From Terriglobia bacterium (GTDB lineage: Bacteria > Acidobacteriota > Terriglobia > JAIQFV01): DNA of 64,000 nt. The stretch spans positions 62,001 through 126,000 of the forward strand of contig JAQUPQ010000001.1 of NCBI GenBank assembly GCA_028716525.1, given 5' to 3'. Under the pieces are notes generated by a model, which saw only the letters and a program-made list of their open reading frames with translations, searched no databases and was not told the DNA's origin. Of this stretch, positions 8,552-17,633 are shown in pieces. The number at the start of each line of letters is the position of its first letter. Position 1 is the first letter of the stretch. Position numbers and translations under genes: made by a program.

Positions 8552-9412
8552 ATGGATAAGCGATTTTATACGTTTATCATCGCCCCCCACGCTACGGCTC
8601 GCCTTCGTAAATTTCGCGTTCCACGATTCGTCGTGATCGGAACGTTGATCACCAGCTTCATCGGAATCATTTCCATTGTGGTGATGACATCGACCTACGT
8701 TCGAATGGTTACCAAAACTTTTGACTACAACGCCATTCGAAATCAAAAAGAAGCGTTGCAGGTCGAAAACATGAATCTGCAGCTGGCTACCACTCAGCTG
8801 AATGAAAAGTTCGCCATGATCGAAGCCCTGGCCAAGAAGTTGAGCGTGACCTCGGGGTTGGATCGCCAGGCGTTGAAACCCAATGCAGGTGGCGTCGGCG
8901 GTTTGAATGAACCCACCAGCCAGATGCTCAATCTCAACTCCGCCAAACAAGACCCCTCCGTGTTGGAACTGCAACTGAGACGCCTGGATCAGTATTATTT
9001 GGAAAAAACCAACCAGATGGCCGCCATGCCGAACCTCTGGCCCGTCCAGGGATACATTACAGGGGGATTCGGGCTGCGTGAAGATCCGCTCGGTGAGGGT
9101 GGAGAGTTTCATGCCGGGGTCGACATTTCGACGCGTTACGGCAACAAGGTGCTGGCTCCCTCCGACGGATTGGTCATCTTTGCGGAACCGCGCGAAGGAT
9201 ACGGCAACGTGATTGTCATCGATCACGGCTTCGGAATTACCACGCGCTACGGACATCTCTCCGCCTTCAACGTGAAGGAAGGCCAACGCGTGCACCGCGG
9301 CGATGTGATTGGTTTCGTCGGATCAACCGGCCGCTCCACCGGCGCTCACTTGCACTACGAAATTCGCCTGCATGATAATCCCGTCAATCCCAAACGCTAC
9401 ATGAAGGGATAG
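8552..9412 (+). CDS. Membrane-anchored M23 family peptidase (LytM-type murein endopeptidase)
   Basis: Predicted zinc peptidase acting on peptidoglycan in the periplasm. The 286 residues comprise a cytoplasmic stub, one transmembrane helix (about 27-50), a coiled-coil-prone linker (about 58-95) and a C-terminal M23 domain. The metal motifs HAGVD (in GEFHAGVDIST) and HLHYE are present, as is GHVIFA-like core sequence (LVIFAEPREGYGNVIVIDHG). ATG 8552 follows CCAGGAGGA at good spacing. With the metal ligands intact it should be an active enzyme rather than a LytM-only activator. Single-gene unit on the plus strand. Confidence 0.93.
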   Translation: MDKRFYTFIIAPHATARLRKFRVPRFVVIGTLITSFIGIISIVVMTSTYVRMVTKTFDYNAIRNQKEALQVENMNLQLATTQLNEKFAMIEALAKKLSVTSGLDRQALKPNAGGVGGLNEPTSQMLNLNSAKQDPSVLELQLRRLDQYYLEKTNQMAAMPNLWPVQGYITGGFGLREDPLGEGGEFHAGVDISTRYGNKVLAPSDGLVIFAEPREGYGNVIVIDHGFGITTRYGHLSAFNVKEGQRVHRGDVIGFVGSTGRSTGAHLHYEIRLHDNPVNPKRYMKG

Positions 9413-9530
9413 GACCGGCCCTTGCAGTCAAATCCTACCTGCTAATTTTCGTTGAGTTAATACTCGGCGTGTACTCTGGAGATCGTCCCCAAGGAACGGA
9501 ATTCCGGGGCGTGCCGCACGCGTTTCGGTG

Positions 9531-9563
9531 GCCAGGATCCCCCGACGGAGAATCGTAGCTACC
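9531..9563 (-). repeat. GTAG-headed REP-like palindrome B
   Basis: In minus orientation GTAG is followed by an imperfect palindrome (CTACGATTCTCC ... GGGGATCCTGG). It sits between the convergent ends of the M23 peptidase and biotin-carrier genes, a usual place for REP elements. Confidence 0.65.
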
Positions 9564-9588
9564 AAAGCAGCTAACTCGAGTTCCGGTT

Positions 9589-10089
9589 TCACCCAATCAC
9601 CATCAACTCCTCACCGGCATTGACGGTCTTCCCTTCCGCCACCTTGATGCTTTTGAGAATCCCCTCGCGCGGCGCCTTCAGTTCATTTTGCATTTTCATG
9701 GCTTCCACCACGATCAGTCCTTGACCGCGTTCAACGTGCTCCTCCTCCGACACCAGCAGCCGCACTATCTTCCCCGGCATGGGCGAGCAGACAGCCACTT
9801 CACCATCGGATTCCGCATGCCGGTGTCGCATGGATTTCAGCTTTCGGGGGTCGAGAAGCTCCAAGGAAATGCGCCGATCACGCCACTGAACTTGAAACTG
9901 GCCGTCGTTAGAGGCCTCCACCACAACGTCGTAAACTTTTCGGTCATGAACAATCGAATAACGCCCAGGAGCCAATTCCACAGCCTGGGATTCGTACACA
10001 ACACTCTCAACCTGGAGAAAGACCCTCTCACCGTCTTCCTTGACTTCCACAGGGAAGAGCTGTTCGCCAAAATAGGCCTCAAACTTCAC
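9589..10089 (-). CDS. Biotin carboxyl carrier protein of an acyl-CoA carboxylase
   Basis: Carries biotin between carboxylase and carboxyltransferase subunits. The 166-residue protein ends in a biotinyl/lipoyl domain (about 95-166) with the attachment motif VVEAMKMQNE; Lys132 is the biotin site. The N-terminal part (1-90) resembles the region before the biotin domain in propionyl/acyl-CoA carboxylase alpha chains. Start is GTG 10089, overlapping the carboxylase stop codon (GTGA), so translation is coupled. The carboxyltransferase subunit is not in the window. Confidence 0.9.
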   Translation of the reverse strand: MKFEAYFGEQLFPVEVKEDGERVFLQVESVVYESQAVELAPGRYSIVHDRKVYDVVVEASNDGQFQVQWRDRRISLELLDPRKLKSMRHRHAESDGEVAVCSPMPGKIVRLLVSEEEHVERGQGLIVVEAMKMQNELKAPREGILKSIKVAEGKTVNAGEELMVIG

Positions 10090-11651
10090 TGGTTTTCTGT
10101 TCCTTCAAGATTTTCTTGACGCCCCGTCCACTTCCATCGGCTGATGGAGGTGACCGCGGTCGCCGGCTGACGGCCCTGCTTTCCATTGCGGAGTACATGC
10201 ATGACGGCTGCTGTCAGTGCGATGACCTGTTCCTCGTTCAGATCTTTCCTGTCATTCAAGGCTTCGACCTGCGACGATTCGCCGGCGGCATCTTTTTCCT
10301 CCAGAAAGCGATCAATAAAACGGGTGTCATACGTTCCGGAGAGAAAGTCAGGATGCTGAAGAATCTTTTGATAAAACGGGATTCCGGTTTTGATGCCCAC
10401 GATTTCGTATTCGGAAAGGGCTCGACTCAGTCGCGCGATGGCTTCAGCTCGATCCTTGCCCCAGGCCGTCACTTTAGCCAGCAAAGGATCGTACTCCAGC
10501 GGAACTTCCCATCCTTCGTAAGCCCCACTGTCCACACGAATGCCGGGACCTGCCGGCCGGCCAATCAAGGTGACCCGGCCGGGTGAGGGATAAAAATTAT
10601 TGTAAGGATCCTCGGCATAAATGCGGCACTCGATGGCCGCACCACGAGGACGAACTTCGTCCTGTGAAATACCCAGGGCTTCACCGGCAGCAATTGAAAA
10701 CTGCTGTTTCACCAGATCGATGCCCGTGACCCACTCCGTGATGGGATGCTCCACCTGCAACCGTGTATTCATTTCCAGAAAATAAAAATTCTTTTGGGCG
10801 TCGACCAGAAATTCGACCGTGCCGGCATTGACATATCGGGAAGCTCGAGCCACCGCCACGGCGGTTTCTCCCATCTTTCGGCGCATGGACGCGTCGATCA
10901 ACGTCGAGGGTGTTTCCTCAATGACCTTTTGATGGCGGCGTTGAATCGAACATTCCCGCTCCCCCAGGTAAATGGTGTGTCCGTGTTTGTCGGCCAGGAT
11001 CTGGATCTCGATGTGCCGGGGTTGGCTGATAAATTTTTCGATGTAGATGGAGTCGTCTTTGAAGGCATTCAGAGCTTCCGATCGGGTGGTGCGCAGGGCT
11101 GATTCCATATCCTGCTCACCCGTAACCAGCCGCATGCCTTTTCCACCGCCTCCGGCCGCGGCTTTGATCATGAGCGGAAATCCAATGCGATGGGCCACCG
11201 CCCAAGCCTCCTCGTCGTTCTTCAGCGGCTGCGTGGTCCCGGGGACAATCGGCACACCCGACGATTCCATGGCGGTCCGGGCCGAAGTTTTTGAGCCCAT
11301 CAACCGCATGGCTTCGGCGGAAGGCCCGATGAAAATGATTCCGTTTTCCTCGCAGGCCTCAGCAAACGATGCGTTCTCCGAAAGAAAACCATAACCGGGA
11401 TGAATGGCTTCAGCGCCCGTCTGTTTGGCTGCGGCAATGATCTTGTCGATCACGAGATAACTCTCAGACGCGGGTGGCGGGCCGATGAGGACCGCTTCGT
11501 CGGCCATTCGCACATGCAACGAGACGCGGTCGCGCTCGGAATACACGGCGACAGATCGGATGCCGGTCTCACGGCACGCTCGAATCACGCGCACCGCGAT
11601 TTCTCCGCGATTGGCAATGAGGATCTTCTTGAACGTCGATTTCTTGATCAC
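10086..11651 (-). CDS. accC: Biotin carboxylase subunit of an acyl-CoA carboxylase
   Basis: ATP-dependent carboxylation of biotin. The 521-residue protein begins with KKILIANRGEIAVRVIRACRE and has the ATP-grasp glycine loop KAAAGGGGKGMR and the catalytic stretch EMNTRLQVEHPITEWVTG. About 60 extra C-terminal residues (ending SRWKWTGRQENL) recall propionyl/methylcrotonyl-type alpha chains, so an acyl-CoA rather than a strictly acetyl-CoA substrate is likely. I chose GTG 11651, which follows GGGGA at good spacing; a longer reading from 11702 has no homologous sequence. Forms an operon with the carrier gene. Confidence 0.92.
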   Translation of the reverse strand: MIKKSTFKKILIANRGEIAVRVIRACRETGIRSVAVYSERDRVSLHVRMADEAVLIGPPPASESYLVIDKIIAAAKQTGAEAIHPGYGFLSENASFAEACEENGIIFIGPSAEAMRLMGSKTSARTAMESSGVPIVPGTTQPLKNDEEAWAVAHRIGFPLMIKAAAGGGGKGMRLVTGEQDMESALRTTRSEALNAFKDDSIYIEKFISQPRHIEIQILADKHGHTIYLGERECSIQRRHQKVIEETPSTLIDASMRRKMGETAVAVARASRYVNAGTVEFLVDAQKNFYFLEMNTRLQVEHPITEWVTGIDLVKQQFSIAAGEALGISQDEVRPRGAAIECRIYAEDPYNNFYPSPGRVTLIGRPAGPGIRVDSGAYEGWEVPLEYDPLLAKVTAWGKDRAEAIARLSRALSEYEIVGIKTGIPFYQKILQHPDFLSGTYDTRFIDRFLEEKDAAGESSQVEALNDRKDLNEEQVIALTAAVMHVLRNGKQGRQPATAVTSISRWKWTGRQENLEGTENQ

Positions 11652-11787
11652 GCAATTTCCCCAGGCTGGAGAAGCGGGCATGGTAGACGGGACGATGCCC
11701 AACTCAATGAACGGTCATTCTAGGGGATTGCAGGGGAAAAGTGAAGACTACGAGGATGATTGCGGACCATACTCGGCCGAATCGTTC

Positions 11788-12879
11788 TCATTGGCCCTGG
11801 AGTGTGCGATTCTGCGTTGCCGGAACGCCCACATCCCGGATCAAGTTCCGAACCGCTGCCTCCATCGTGGTTGATCCATCCAGATAGGGCTGCCAGTCTT
11901 TCTTGAGCAATTCGTAGTACATCGGCCAGGCTCTTGTCCATAGGCCGTTCTTCTCCGCGTAAGGCACATAGGCCTTCAATCTTTGTCGTACAACCTCGCC
12001 GGTGGTGTAAAAAAGAACCGCATGCCACAGATCGCGCCGCGGAAGGATCTTGTTTTGCGTTCGAGCCTCCTGTGAGAGGGCCTCGAACACCGGTCGAACG
12101 AAGCTGTGGGAAGCTTCATGAAAAACCACTTCGAGAGCCGCTTCACCTTGATTGCCCGCTGATGCACTCGACAACGTAATGTGAGTTGGACCAAGCGAGG
12201 TATAGGCGCCCGCAAATGTCGCGTAGACCGTTACGTCCGTTGGAATGGCGGTTTTGGGCCAAGGGGTATGGTAAACCGCCGAGAGTTTTTCTGAAATACC
12301 CTCACCGTATCTCTCAATCAGGGGAATCACAGCCGCAACCCAAGTTCGATTCGCGAGGTCGTGTTTGGGCCACCAGTGGGCACGATAGGCCTTGGATGCG
12401 TTTTCCAACGCCGTCTTCAAATCGGGATTCAACCCGGAAGACGCCAGCGTCGCGTTGTTGCCCGCTCCGGATAAGGCATTGTTGATTACGGTCATTTCCT
12501 CGTCACGCAACAAATCGCGGTTGATCATGTGAGCGGTGTAGTAATCGATGGCTTCCGACCACAGGCGCGATTCATCCGGCGTTAAGGCAATTGTTTGATC
12601 GTCTTCTTTAGATACAGAAACGCCTGAATCTTTGTTCGACTTATCACGACGCTCCAGGGCCTGTTGGTAGAGGAAGTGATGCAGGTTGATCCAAAACCCG
12701 CTGTGAAATTCGAAAAGGCGCTGATTCCCCGGACTTATTTCTGATGAAGATTGTTCGGGGGAGAGGGCGGCCGACGGTGAAATTTTCAGTTCCGCCAAAC
12801 CCGTGGCGGCTAAAAGGGCTGTTCCAAAAATGCAAAGAACGCCAAATCGCCAACCCGGACTTTTTGTTAAGGCCGGCAT
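11788..12879 (-). CDS. Secreted HExxH-motif protein (putative zinc metallopeptidase)
   Basis: 363 residues with an N-terminal hydrophobic signal segment (about 11-29) and no family I can name. HEASH (254-258) fits the zincin HExxH motif and sits in a predicted helix (ALEVVFHEASHSFV). A downstream Glu in LFYTTGEVV (about 295) could be the third ligand. It starts 3 nt after the stop of the secreted Phe-rich protein gene, so the two are surely co-transcribed and may act together outside the cytoplasm. Catalytic activity is inference from the motif. Confidence 0.75.
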   Translation of the reverse strand: MPALTKSPGWRFGVLCIFGTALLAATGLAELKISPSAALSPEQSSSEISPGNQRLFEFHSGFWINLHHFLYQQALERRDKSNKDSGVSVSKEDDQTIALTPDESRLWSEAIDYYTAHMINRDLLRDEEMTVINNALSGAGNNATLASSGLNPDLKTALENASKAYRAHWWPKHDLANRTWVAAVIPLIERYGEGISEKLSAVYHTPWPKTAIPTDVTVYATFAGAYTSLGPTHITLSSASAGNQGEAALEVVFHEASHSFVRPVFEALSQEARTQNKILPRRDLWHAVLFYTTGEVVRQRLKAYVPYAEKNGLWTRAWPMYYELLKKDWQPYLDGSTTMEAAVRNLIRDVGVPATQNRTLQGQ

Positions 12880-12882
12880 GTT

Positions 12883-13404
12883 TCAGTGTGGCCTAAAGCC
12901 GAAATGCCCGAAATTTCGGCCCGATCCGAACGGTCTGAACAGTGGCGAACCGAAGAAAAAACCGCCCTGGTTGAATCGCGCTCCGCCAAAGAGGAAAAAC
13001 CGCGGCGTTGCAAAAAACCGGGGGAACGGAGAATTCCATCGACCGAACGGCCGGGATGGAAATCCCATGGGATCCAGCGGGGCCAGCACGCCTGAATTCC
13101 ATATCGGCCAGGGTTGATCTCCGGCCCGTGTTTTACCCGTCAGCACGTCCACATCATGGGGATCAAAGGGCTTGCGCGGCGGATTCTTCTCAAGGAACCA
13201 TTGTTTGACATCCGGATTAATCTCGGGCTCCGGAGTTGGAGTCATGGAGGCCGGGGGAACAGGCGGATTCCCGGGCTCCACTTGCGGTTGGGCGGGTTTC
13301 TGTGGCGGCTCCGGGCTGGACAGCGCCACACACAATGTTCCCCATCCAAGGAGTATTGCCATTCCCAATCCTATCGCCAATTTCAGAAACCGATTTCTTT
13401 TCAT
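12883..13404 (-). CDS. Secreted proline-rich protein with Phe/Arg/Gly-rich C-terminal tail, unknown function
   Basis: 173 residues from ATG 13404 (GGAGGGA ribosome site; a longer frame to 13467 lacks one). An N-terminal signal segment (about 6-28) leads to a Pro-rich linker (30-65) and a middle region with NPDVKQWFLEKNPPRKPFDP. The last 61 residues contain 17 Phe plus many Arg and Gly (FRPFG, RNFGHFGF). No known domain recognised. It is directly upstream of the HExxH gene. It could be a surface or self-associating protein, or a precursor processed by its neighbour. That is speculation. Confidence 0.75.
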   Translation of the reverse strand: MKRNRFLKLAIGLGMAILLGWGTLCVALSSPEPPQKPAQPQVEPGNPPVPPASMTPTPEPEINPDVKQWFLEKNPPRKPFDPHDVDVLTGKTRAGDQPWPIWNSGVLAPLDPMGFPSRPFGRWNSPFPRFFATPRFFLFGGARFNQGGFFFGSPLFRPFGSGRNFGHFGFRPH

Positions 13405-13525
13405 GGCTCCCTCCACAAGGAGTTGTCGGATTGCTCGGTTCCTTCTATTATAAACCAGTGCGGGCAACTCTCAAATGGAAGAGCGCATGGCTTTGAACTG
13501 AAGGCTGCGGGAGCCCGAAATAATC

Positions 13526-13798
13526 ATGAACGAAGAACAACATTTGGATCACGAAAAACTGGTCGTCGTGAAGAAGGTTCAAAGCGAAATCGAGGCCAAC
13601 ATTATTAAGAGCCTGCTTGATAGTGCGGGCATTCAATGTGTGTTGGTCACTCAAGTGCCGCACAACGTCTATCCGTTTACCATTGACGGCCTGGCCGAAG
13701 TTCGCATCAAGGTCCTGGACACAGACGAGGAGCGCGCTCAAAGCATCATTGAGGCCTACGAAAACGCCGGTCTGGAGGAAGACGATCTGCCGGCATGA
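13526..13798 (+). CDS. DUF2007-like small protein (putative signal-transducing protein)
   Basis: 90 residues. The pattern of a short strand, helix (EANIIKSLLDSAGIQCVL) and a C-terminal ALKVLDTDEERA-type strand-helix (VRIKVLDTDEERAQSIIEAYE) matches the DUF2007/GlnB-like putative signal-transducing family. No enzyme residues are expected. ATG 13526 has GGGAG about 10 nt upstream. It precedes the YihY-like gene by 34 nt on the same strand. The biochemical role of the family is unknown. Confidence 0.75.
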   Translation: MNEEQHLDHEKLVVVKKVQSEIEANIIKSLLDSAGIQCVLVTQVPHNVYPFTIDGLAEVRIKVLDTDEERAQSIIEAYENAGLEEDDLPA

Positions 13799-13832
13799 GG
13801 TGGGTTAAATTTTCATCATTTGAATTTCATGA

Positions 13833-14666
13833 TTGTCTCGATATTCCGACGCCGTCATGAACACTCTCAAACGGGCGTTTCTTTCCTTTTTTAAAAGTGA
13901 CTGCGGAAATCTTTCGGCAGCCATGGCTTTCTACAGCCTTCTTTCCCTCTTTCCCCTGGTCATGATTCTGGTGAGTGTATCCGGCTTTCTCATCCGGGAA
14001 TTCAGCTTGCAGGAACTTATCTTACGTCGAACGATTCACCTGTTTCCGGTGGGAACAGGATTTATTTATGAGAACCTGGTTTCCATTTCACAGAACTTTG
14101 GCCGCGTCCAAATGAGCTCGCTGCTGTTGTTGTGGTGGAGTGCTTCGGGCGTGTTCATGCCTATGGAAACCGCCATGAATCGTGCCTGGCGAGTTCAGCA
14201 GCGACGGAGTTATTGGCGCCGCCACCTTCTGGCCTTGGGAATGGTTATGTTATGCGGAACGCTACTGACCCTTTCATTGGGCGTGGGGGCTTTACGGCAC
14301 CAGTTGGAACTGCGGCATTTGATTCCCCACCGTAATCTAGGGGCCTCGGCATGGGCGGCTGGAGGTTGGCATGCCTTCTTCTGGCTGCTCCCCATCCCCT
14401 TTACGATCGTAACTTTCACGTTCATTTACTGGCTTGTGCCTAACCGCTCGATTCGAATGCGCCGCGTGATCCCTGGTGCGGTGCTGGGGGCCTTGCTCTG
14501 GGAAGTGATTAAATTAATTTTCGGGATTCTCCTTCCGCATTTCAACTATCATCACGTGTACGGTTCGCTGGGCGCCGCCGTGGCCGTCCTGATGTGGGGT
14601 TACATCTCCTCGCTGGTACTTCTCTTCGGTGCCGAGTTCGCGGCAGCGCAAGAGATCCAATCATAG
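13833..14666 (+). CDS. YihY/BrkB family inner-membrane protein
   Basis: 277 residues with about six transmembrane helices. The family signature is at the N-terminus (NLSAAMAFYSLLSLFPLVMIL) and in the C-terminal part (GAVLGALLWEVIKLIFGILLPHFNYHHVYGSLGAAVAVLMW). Formerly called ribonuclease BN; the family is now regarded as a membrane protein of unclear function. ATG 13833 is used; ATG 13857 (MNTLKRAF) is an alternative and neither has a clear ribosome site. Confidence 0.88.
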   Translation: MSRYSDAVMNTLKRAFLSFFKSDCGNLSAAMAFYSLLSLFPLVMILVSVSGFLIREFSLQELILRRTIHLFPVGTGFIYENLVSISQNFGRVQMSSLLLLWWSASGVFMPMETAMNRAWRVQQRRSYWRRHLLALGMVMLCGTLLTLSLGVGALRHQLELRHLIPHRNLGASAWAAGGWHAFFWLLPIPFTIVTFTFIYWLVPNRSIRMRRVIPGAVLGALLWEVIKLIFGILLPHFNYHHVYGSLGAAVAVLMWGYISSLVLLFGAEFAAAQEIQS

Positions 14667-14759
14667 GATAGGCTGACAGACAATTCCCATTAAATTCCAA
14701 ACTCCAAAGTTCATTTGATCTGCAGATTTCGATTTTCATATCGGCTGGTTCCTCCGGCT

Positions 14760-15056
14760 TGAAGAACTGTCTTGCCCCGATAATTTGTGGTGAGCGCTAC
14801 CGGTGCATAGAATTCTGTGCATTGGTAGCGCCGCCCTTTTTTGAGGGCGGCGGTGGGTGGCAAACGGCACATTACTGTATCAGGCAGATTCGCCGGTTAC
14901 CAAAACTGCCACGTTTCGCCGGCGTGAAGAACCGCCTTGCCCCGATGTATCGGGGCGAGCGCTACCCGAACCGCCGCATCCCGCCGGCATTAAAAACTGC
15001 CGGCGCTACCCGAACTGCCACATCCCGCGGCTTGAAAAACGGCCGGCGCTACCAAA
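14760..15056. repeat. Cluster of about five GTAG-headed REP-like palindromes
   Basis: The 440-bp gap between the YihY-like and cdaR-like genes is filled by imperfect copies of one unit. CTAC/GTAG tetrads occur at about 14797, 14825, 14962, 15006 and 15050. Hairpins include CCCCGAT-GT-ATCGGGG (14940-14955) and GCCGCCCT-TTTTTG-AGGGCGGC (14829-14850). Copies share the flank (T)GAAGAAC(C/T)G(C/T)CTTGCCCCGAT. It lies between convergent gene ends. No coding content seen. Confidence 0.8.
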
Positions 15057-15106
15057 GCGAGGAGGATCGGTGAAAAGTTCGGTGGGGATAAAACTATTTT
15101 TTGGAT

Positions 15107-15769
15107 TCACCCCGGGGGGGCGGCTGACATTTGTGGGGGTGGAACGACCTGAACCACGACGCTCTCTTGCGACAATCGAATGGTGGGATCTTCGACGGCC
15201 AGGCTAATGGAGATCTTCCTTTCAGATGAAAAGTCCTCGGGATTGACATAGTCCGTATTGACCTGAGTTATTAGCTTGACGTGTGATTCCGGTCCCTGAA
15301 TTCGAACTTGGGCCGGCTGGGGAAGTAATTCTCCCAGCCCCGCGAGGTTTCCCCGCACGCGCACATTCACCGGCACCATTCGATCCACCGTTTTCTCAAG
15401 GGTCAGTTTAACGTGTGTGGGAACGACGTGGACCACTTCGACTCCGACGGGCACTTGAACATTATTGGCCGCCAACGGATAAGTCCGTTCTCCCATGGAC
15501 ACGCCGCTCAAATCCAGGAAGGCAAGCATATCCGCACTGCTCAATCGCTTCAAAATTTCCGAAGAGGAACGGACCCGGACGTTGACGGAATTCACCACAT
15601 CGCCGACCACCGCCGCGCCCTCCGGAATGTTGCGCAATTCCAGCGGCACAGTGAAGCCCACTTCGCTGACGTCTCCACTGGCGATGGCCCGCCATATAAA
15701 AAACGCCAGAAACAGCGAAAAAAGCTTCAGCCCGATGTTATGCGTGAACAGTTGTCGGATTACTCGCAT
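15107..15769 (-). CDS. YbbR-like/CdaR-type membrane-anchored protein
   Basis: 220 residues: an N-terminal transmembrane helix (about 11-30, NIGLKLFSLFLAFFIWRAIASG) followed by two extracytoplasmic YbbR-type beta repeats (about 33-110 and 115-200) and a Pro-rich tail. In other bacteria such proteins (CdaR) bind and modulate the diadenylate cyclase CdaA, which is the gene 38 nt upstream here. The usual third partner glmM is not next; a REP cluster follows. Start ATG 15769. Confidence 0.85.
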   Translation of the reverse strand: MRVIRQLFTHNIGLKLFSLFLAFFIWRAIASGDVSEVGFTVPLELRNIPEGAAVVGDVVNSVNVRVRSSSEILKRLSSADMLAFLDLSGVSMGERTYPLAANNVQVPVGVEVVHVVPTHVKLTLEKTVDRMVPVNVRVRGNLAGLGELLPQPAQVRIQGPESHVKLITQVNTDYVNPEDFSSERKISISLAVEDPTIRLSQESVVVQVVPPPQMSAAPPG

Positions 15770-15807
15770 GACGATGTCCTAGGCTGCGCCGACAGTCCCA
15801 GCAGCGC

Positions 15808-16665
15808 TCAATCTCCGAGTCGTGGTTTCCCCACGGGCGAAGGGGTCTCCGCCGCGGGAAGCCGCAGCGAGGCGGCGCTGATGGGAAGTTGGAAGAGCTG
15901 ATAAAGCCGGGCCAGCAGGGTTTCTCCGTCGAGGTCGCGTTCGATTCGCCCGCCCACGGCGATACTCATGGCGCCGGTTTCTTCAGAAACCACCACCGCC
16001 ACGGCGTCCGTCTCCTCGGTAATTCCAATGGCCGCGCGGTGGCGCGTTCCCAATTGCTTGCTCAATCGCGGGTCCAGGGTCAACGGCAGGAAACAGGCGG
16101 CCGCTGAAATTTTGTCGTGTTGAACGATCACCGCGCCATCGTGCAAGGGCGTGTGAGGATTGAAAATGGTCATCAACAAATCGTAAGTCAGTTGAGCATT
16201 GACCGCAACGCCGCTCTCGATGTAATTCTTCAAACCGACCTCACGTTCGATCACGAGCAGGCCGCCGATGCGCTGCGAAGCCAGTGTGATGGCCGTGAGC
16301 ACGATTTCGTCATACACATCTGAAATACGCGCCGGTGTGAGAGACCGCCAGAAGGGATTTTTTCCGATGGACATGAGACCTCGGCGGATTTCCACCTGAA
16401 AAATAATAATGATGGCGAGGAAAAAGAAGGGCAGCAGGTTGGTGAGGATCCATTGAACCGTCTCCAAATGCCAGCGCCGGGAAATATAATAAAACACAAT
16501 CACCACCACGATGCCCAAGGCCATCTGAGCGCCCCGGGTTCCGCGCAGCAGCACCAACACCTGGTAAATGATGACCGCCACGATGAGAATATCGAGGGCA
16601 TCGTTCCACGTCATGTGTGAAACGTCGAGCATCCGAAGCCAATCTGTTGCAGCGTGTCCCAGCAT
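15808..16665 (-). CDS. cdaA: Diadenylate cyclase CdaA (c-di-AMP synthase)
   Basis: Makes cyclic di-AMP from two ATP at the membrane. The 285 residues have three N-terminal transmembrane helices (about 23-40, 46-61, 75-92) and a DAC domain with both catalytic motifs: DGA (176-178, LHDGAVIV) and RHR (208-210, GTRHRAA). The C-terminus (about 255-285) is a variable tail. ATG 16665 follows GAGGAG. Placed between folP (15 nt) and the cdaR-like gene, an order known from many bacteria. Confidence 0.95.
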   Translation of the reverse strand: MLGHAATDWLRMLDVSHMTWNDALDILIVAVIIYQVLVLLRGTRGAQMALGIVVVIVFYYISRRWHLETVQWILTNLLPFFFLAIIIIFQVEIRRGLMSIGKNPFWRSLTPARISDVYDEIVLTAITLASQRIGGLLVIEREVGLKNYIESGVAVNAQLTYDLLMTIFNPHTPLHDGAVIVQHDKISAAACFLPLTLDPRLSKQLGTRHRAAIGITEETDAVAVVVSEETGAMSIAVGGRIERDLDGETLLARLYQLFQLPISAASLRLPAAETPSPVGKPRLGD

Positions 16666-16680
16666 GCACTCCTCAAACCT

Positions 16681-17568
16681 TCAGTGGGGGCGTTTATCGT
16701 GCGACGGCAGAATCTTTACCGAATTCGCGGCGTCCACGACTCGTGCCACCTCCACCATTTCCTTGACGTCGTGAACACGGACCACATGAGCCCCATTCCA
16801 AATAGCCACGGCCACGCTGGCGGCCGTTCCCATCAAACGATCCTCCACCGGGCGATCCACCACGGCCCCCAAAAATGACTTGCGGGACGTCCCCACGCAA
16901 ATCGGAAAACCCAACTCCCCCAGAACCGGAAGCCGGGCCAGAAGTTTCATGTTTTCCATCGGATTTTTTCCGAAGCCAATTCCGGGATCAATGACAAGCC
17001 GCTGTGGCGGAATGCCGGCCGCCAGGGCCTTTTGGCAGAACCGATACAACTCGTTTCGGGTGGATTGTACCACAGCCCGACGCGGCTTCAGGTTTCCCCA
17101 CATTCGGGGTTCTCCCCGCATATGCATCAAGATCATCCCGGCGCGGAAGCGGCGCACGGTTTCGAACATGGCCGGGTCCCATCGCCCGGCGCTTACATCA
17201 TTGATGATCTCCGCGCCTTCCTCCAAGGCTGCCACTGCCACCGGAGACTTATACGTATCGATGGAGATGGGAATTGAAATACGCCGACGGATTTTTTTGA
17301 GAACAGGAATGAGGCGTTTCAACTCGACTTCCAATGCCGTCCGCTTCGATCCCGGGCGTGTGGATTCACCCCCCAGGTCAATCACGTCGGCGCCCTGGCG
17401 CTCGATTTCAAGGGCCCGTTCTACGGCGCGGTCTTCATCGAAAAAACGGCCACCATCGGAAAACGAGTCCGGAGTGATATTTAAAACCCCCATGACGAGT
17501 GTCCGCTGTCCCAACTGTAGGGAGCGATCCGGCAAACGCCATAAGCATTTTTTTCTGAAGTGAGTCAC
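16681..17568 (-). CDS. folP: Dihydropteroate synthase
   Basis: Condenses 6-hydroxymethyl-dihydropterin diphosphate with p-aminobenzoate (folate synthesis). The 295-residue protein shows VMGVLNITPDSFSDGG (loop 1), DLGGESTRPGS (loop 2), PISIDTYK, INDVSAG, the HMRG loop, VIDPGIGFGK and the C-terminal VRVHDVKE. All are standard for an active, sulfonamide-target-type enzyme. Start is GTG 17568 with a poor ribosome site. It is followed after 15 nt by cdaA and preceded by ftsH across a 125-nt gap holding a hairpin. Confidence 0.95.
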   Translation of the reverse strand: MTHFRKKCLWRLPDRSLQLGQRTLVMGVLNITPDSFSDGGRFFDEDRAVERALEIERQGADVIDLGGESTRPGSKRTALEVELKRLIPVLKKIRRRISIPISIDTYKSPVAVAALEEGAEIINDVSAGRWDPAMFETVRRFRAGMILMHMRGEPRMWGNLKPRRAVVQSTRNELYRFCQKALAAGIPPQRLVIDPGIGFGKNPMENMKLLARLPVLGELGFPICVGTSRKSFLGAVVDRPVEDRLMGTAASVAVAIWNGAHVVRVHDVKEMVEVARVVDAANSVKILPSHDKRPH

Positions 17569-17633
17569 GCCAGCAGGATAGAGAAGCGGAAGAGCGGAGT
17601 CAAGAATTCACCCCCAACAGAGGCTCCAAAATG

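Noticed and set aside
14760-15056. CRISPR array
   Set aside because: Units are imperfect palindromes of uneven spacing without unique spacers of constant length; they fit REP elements.
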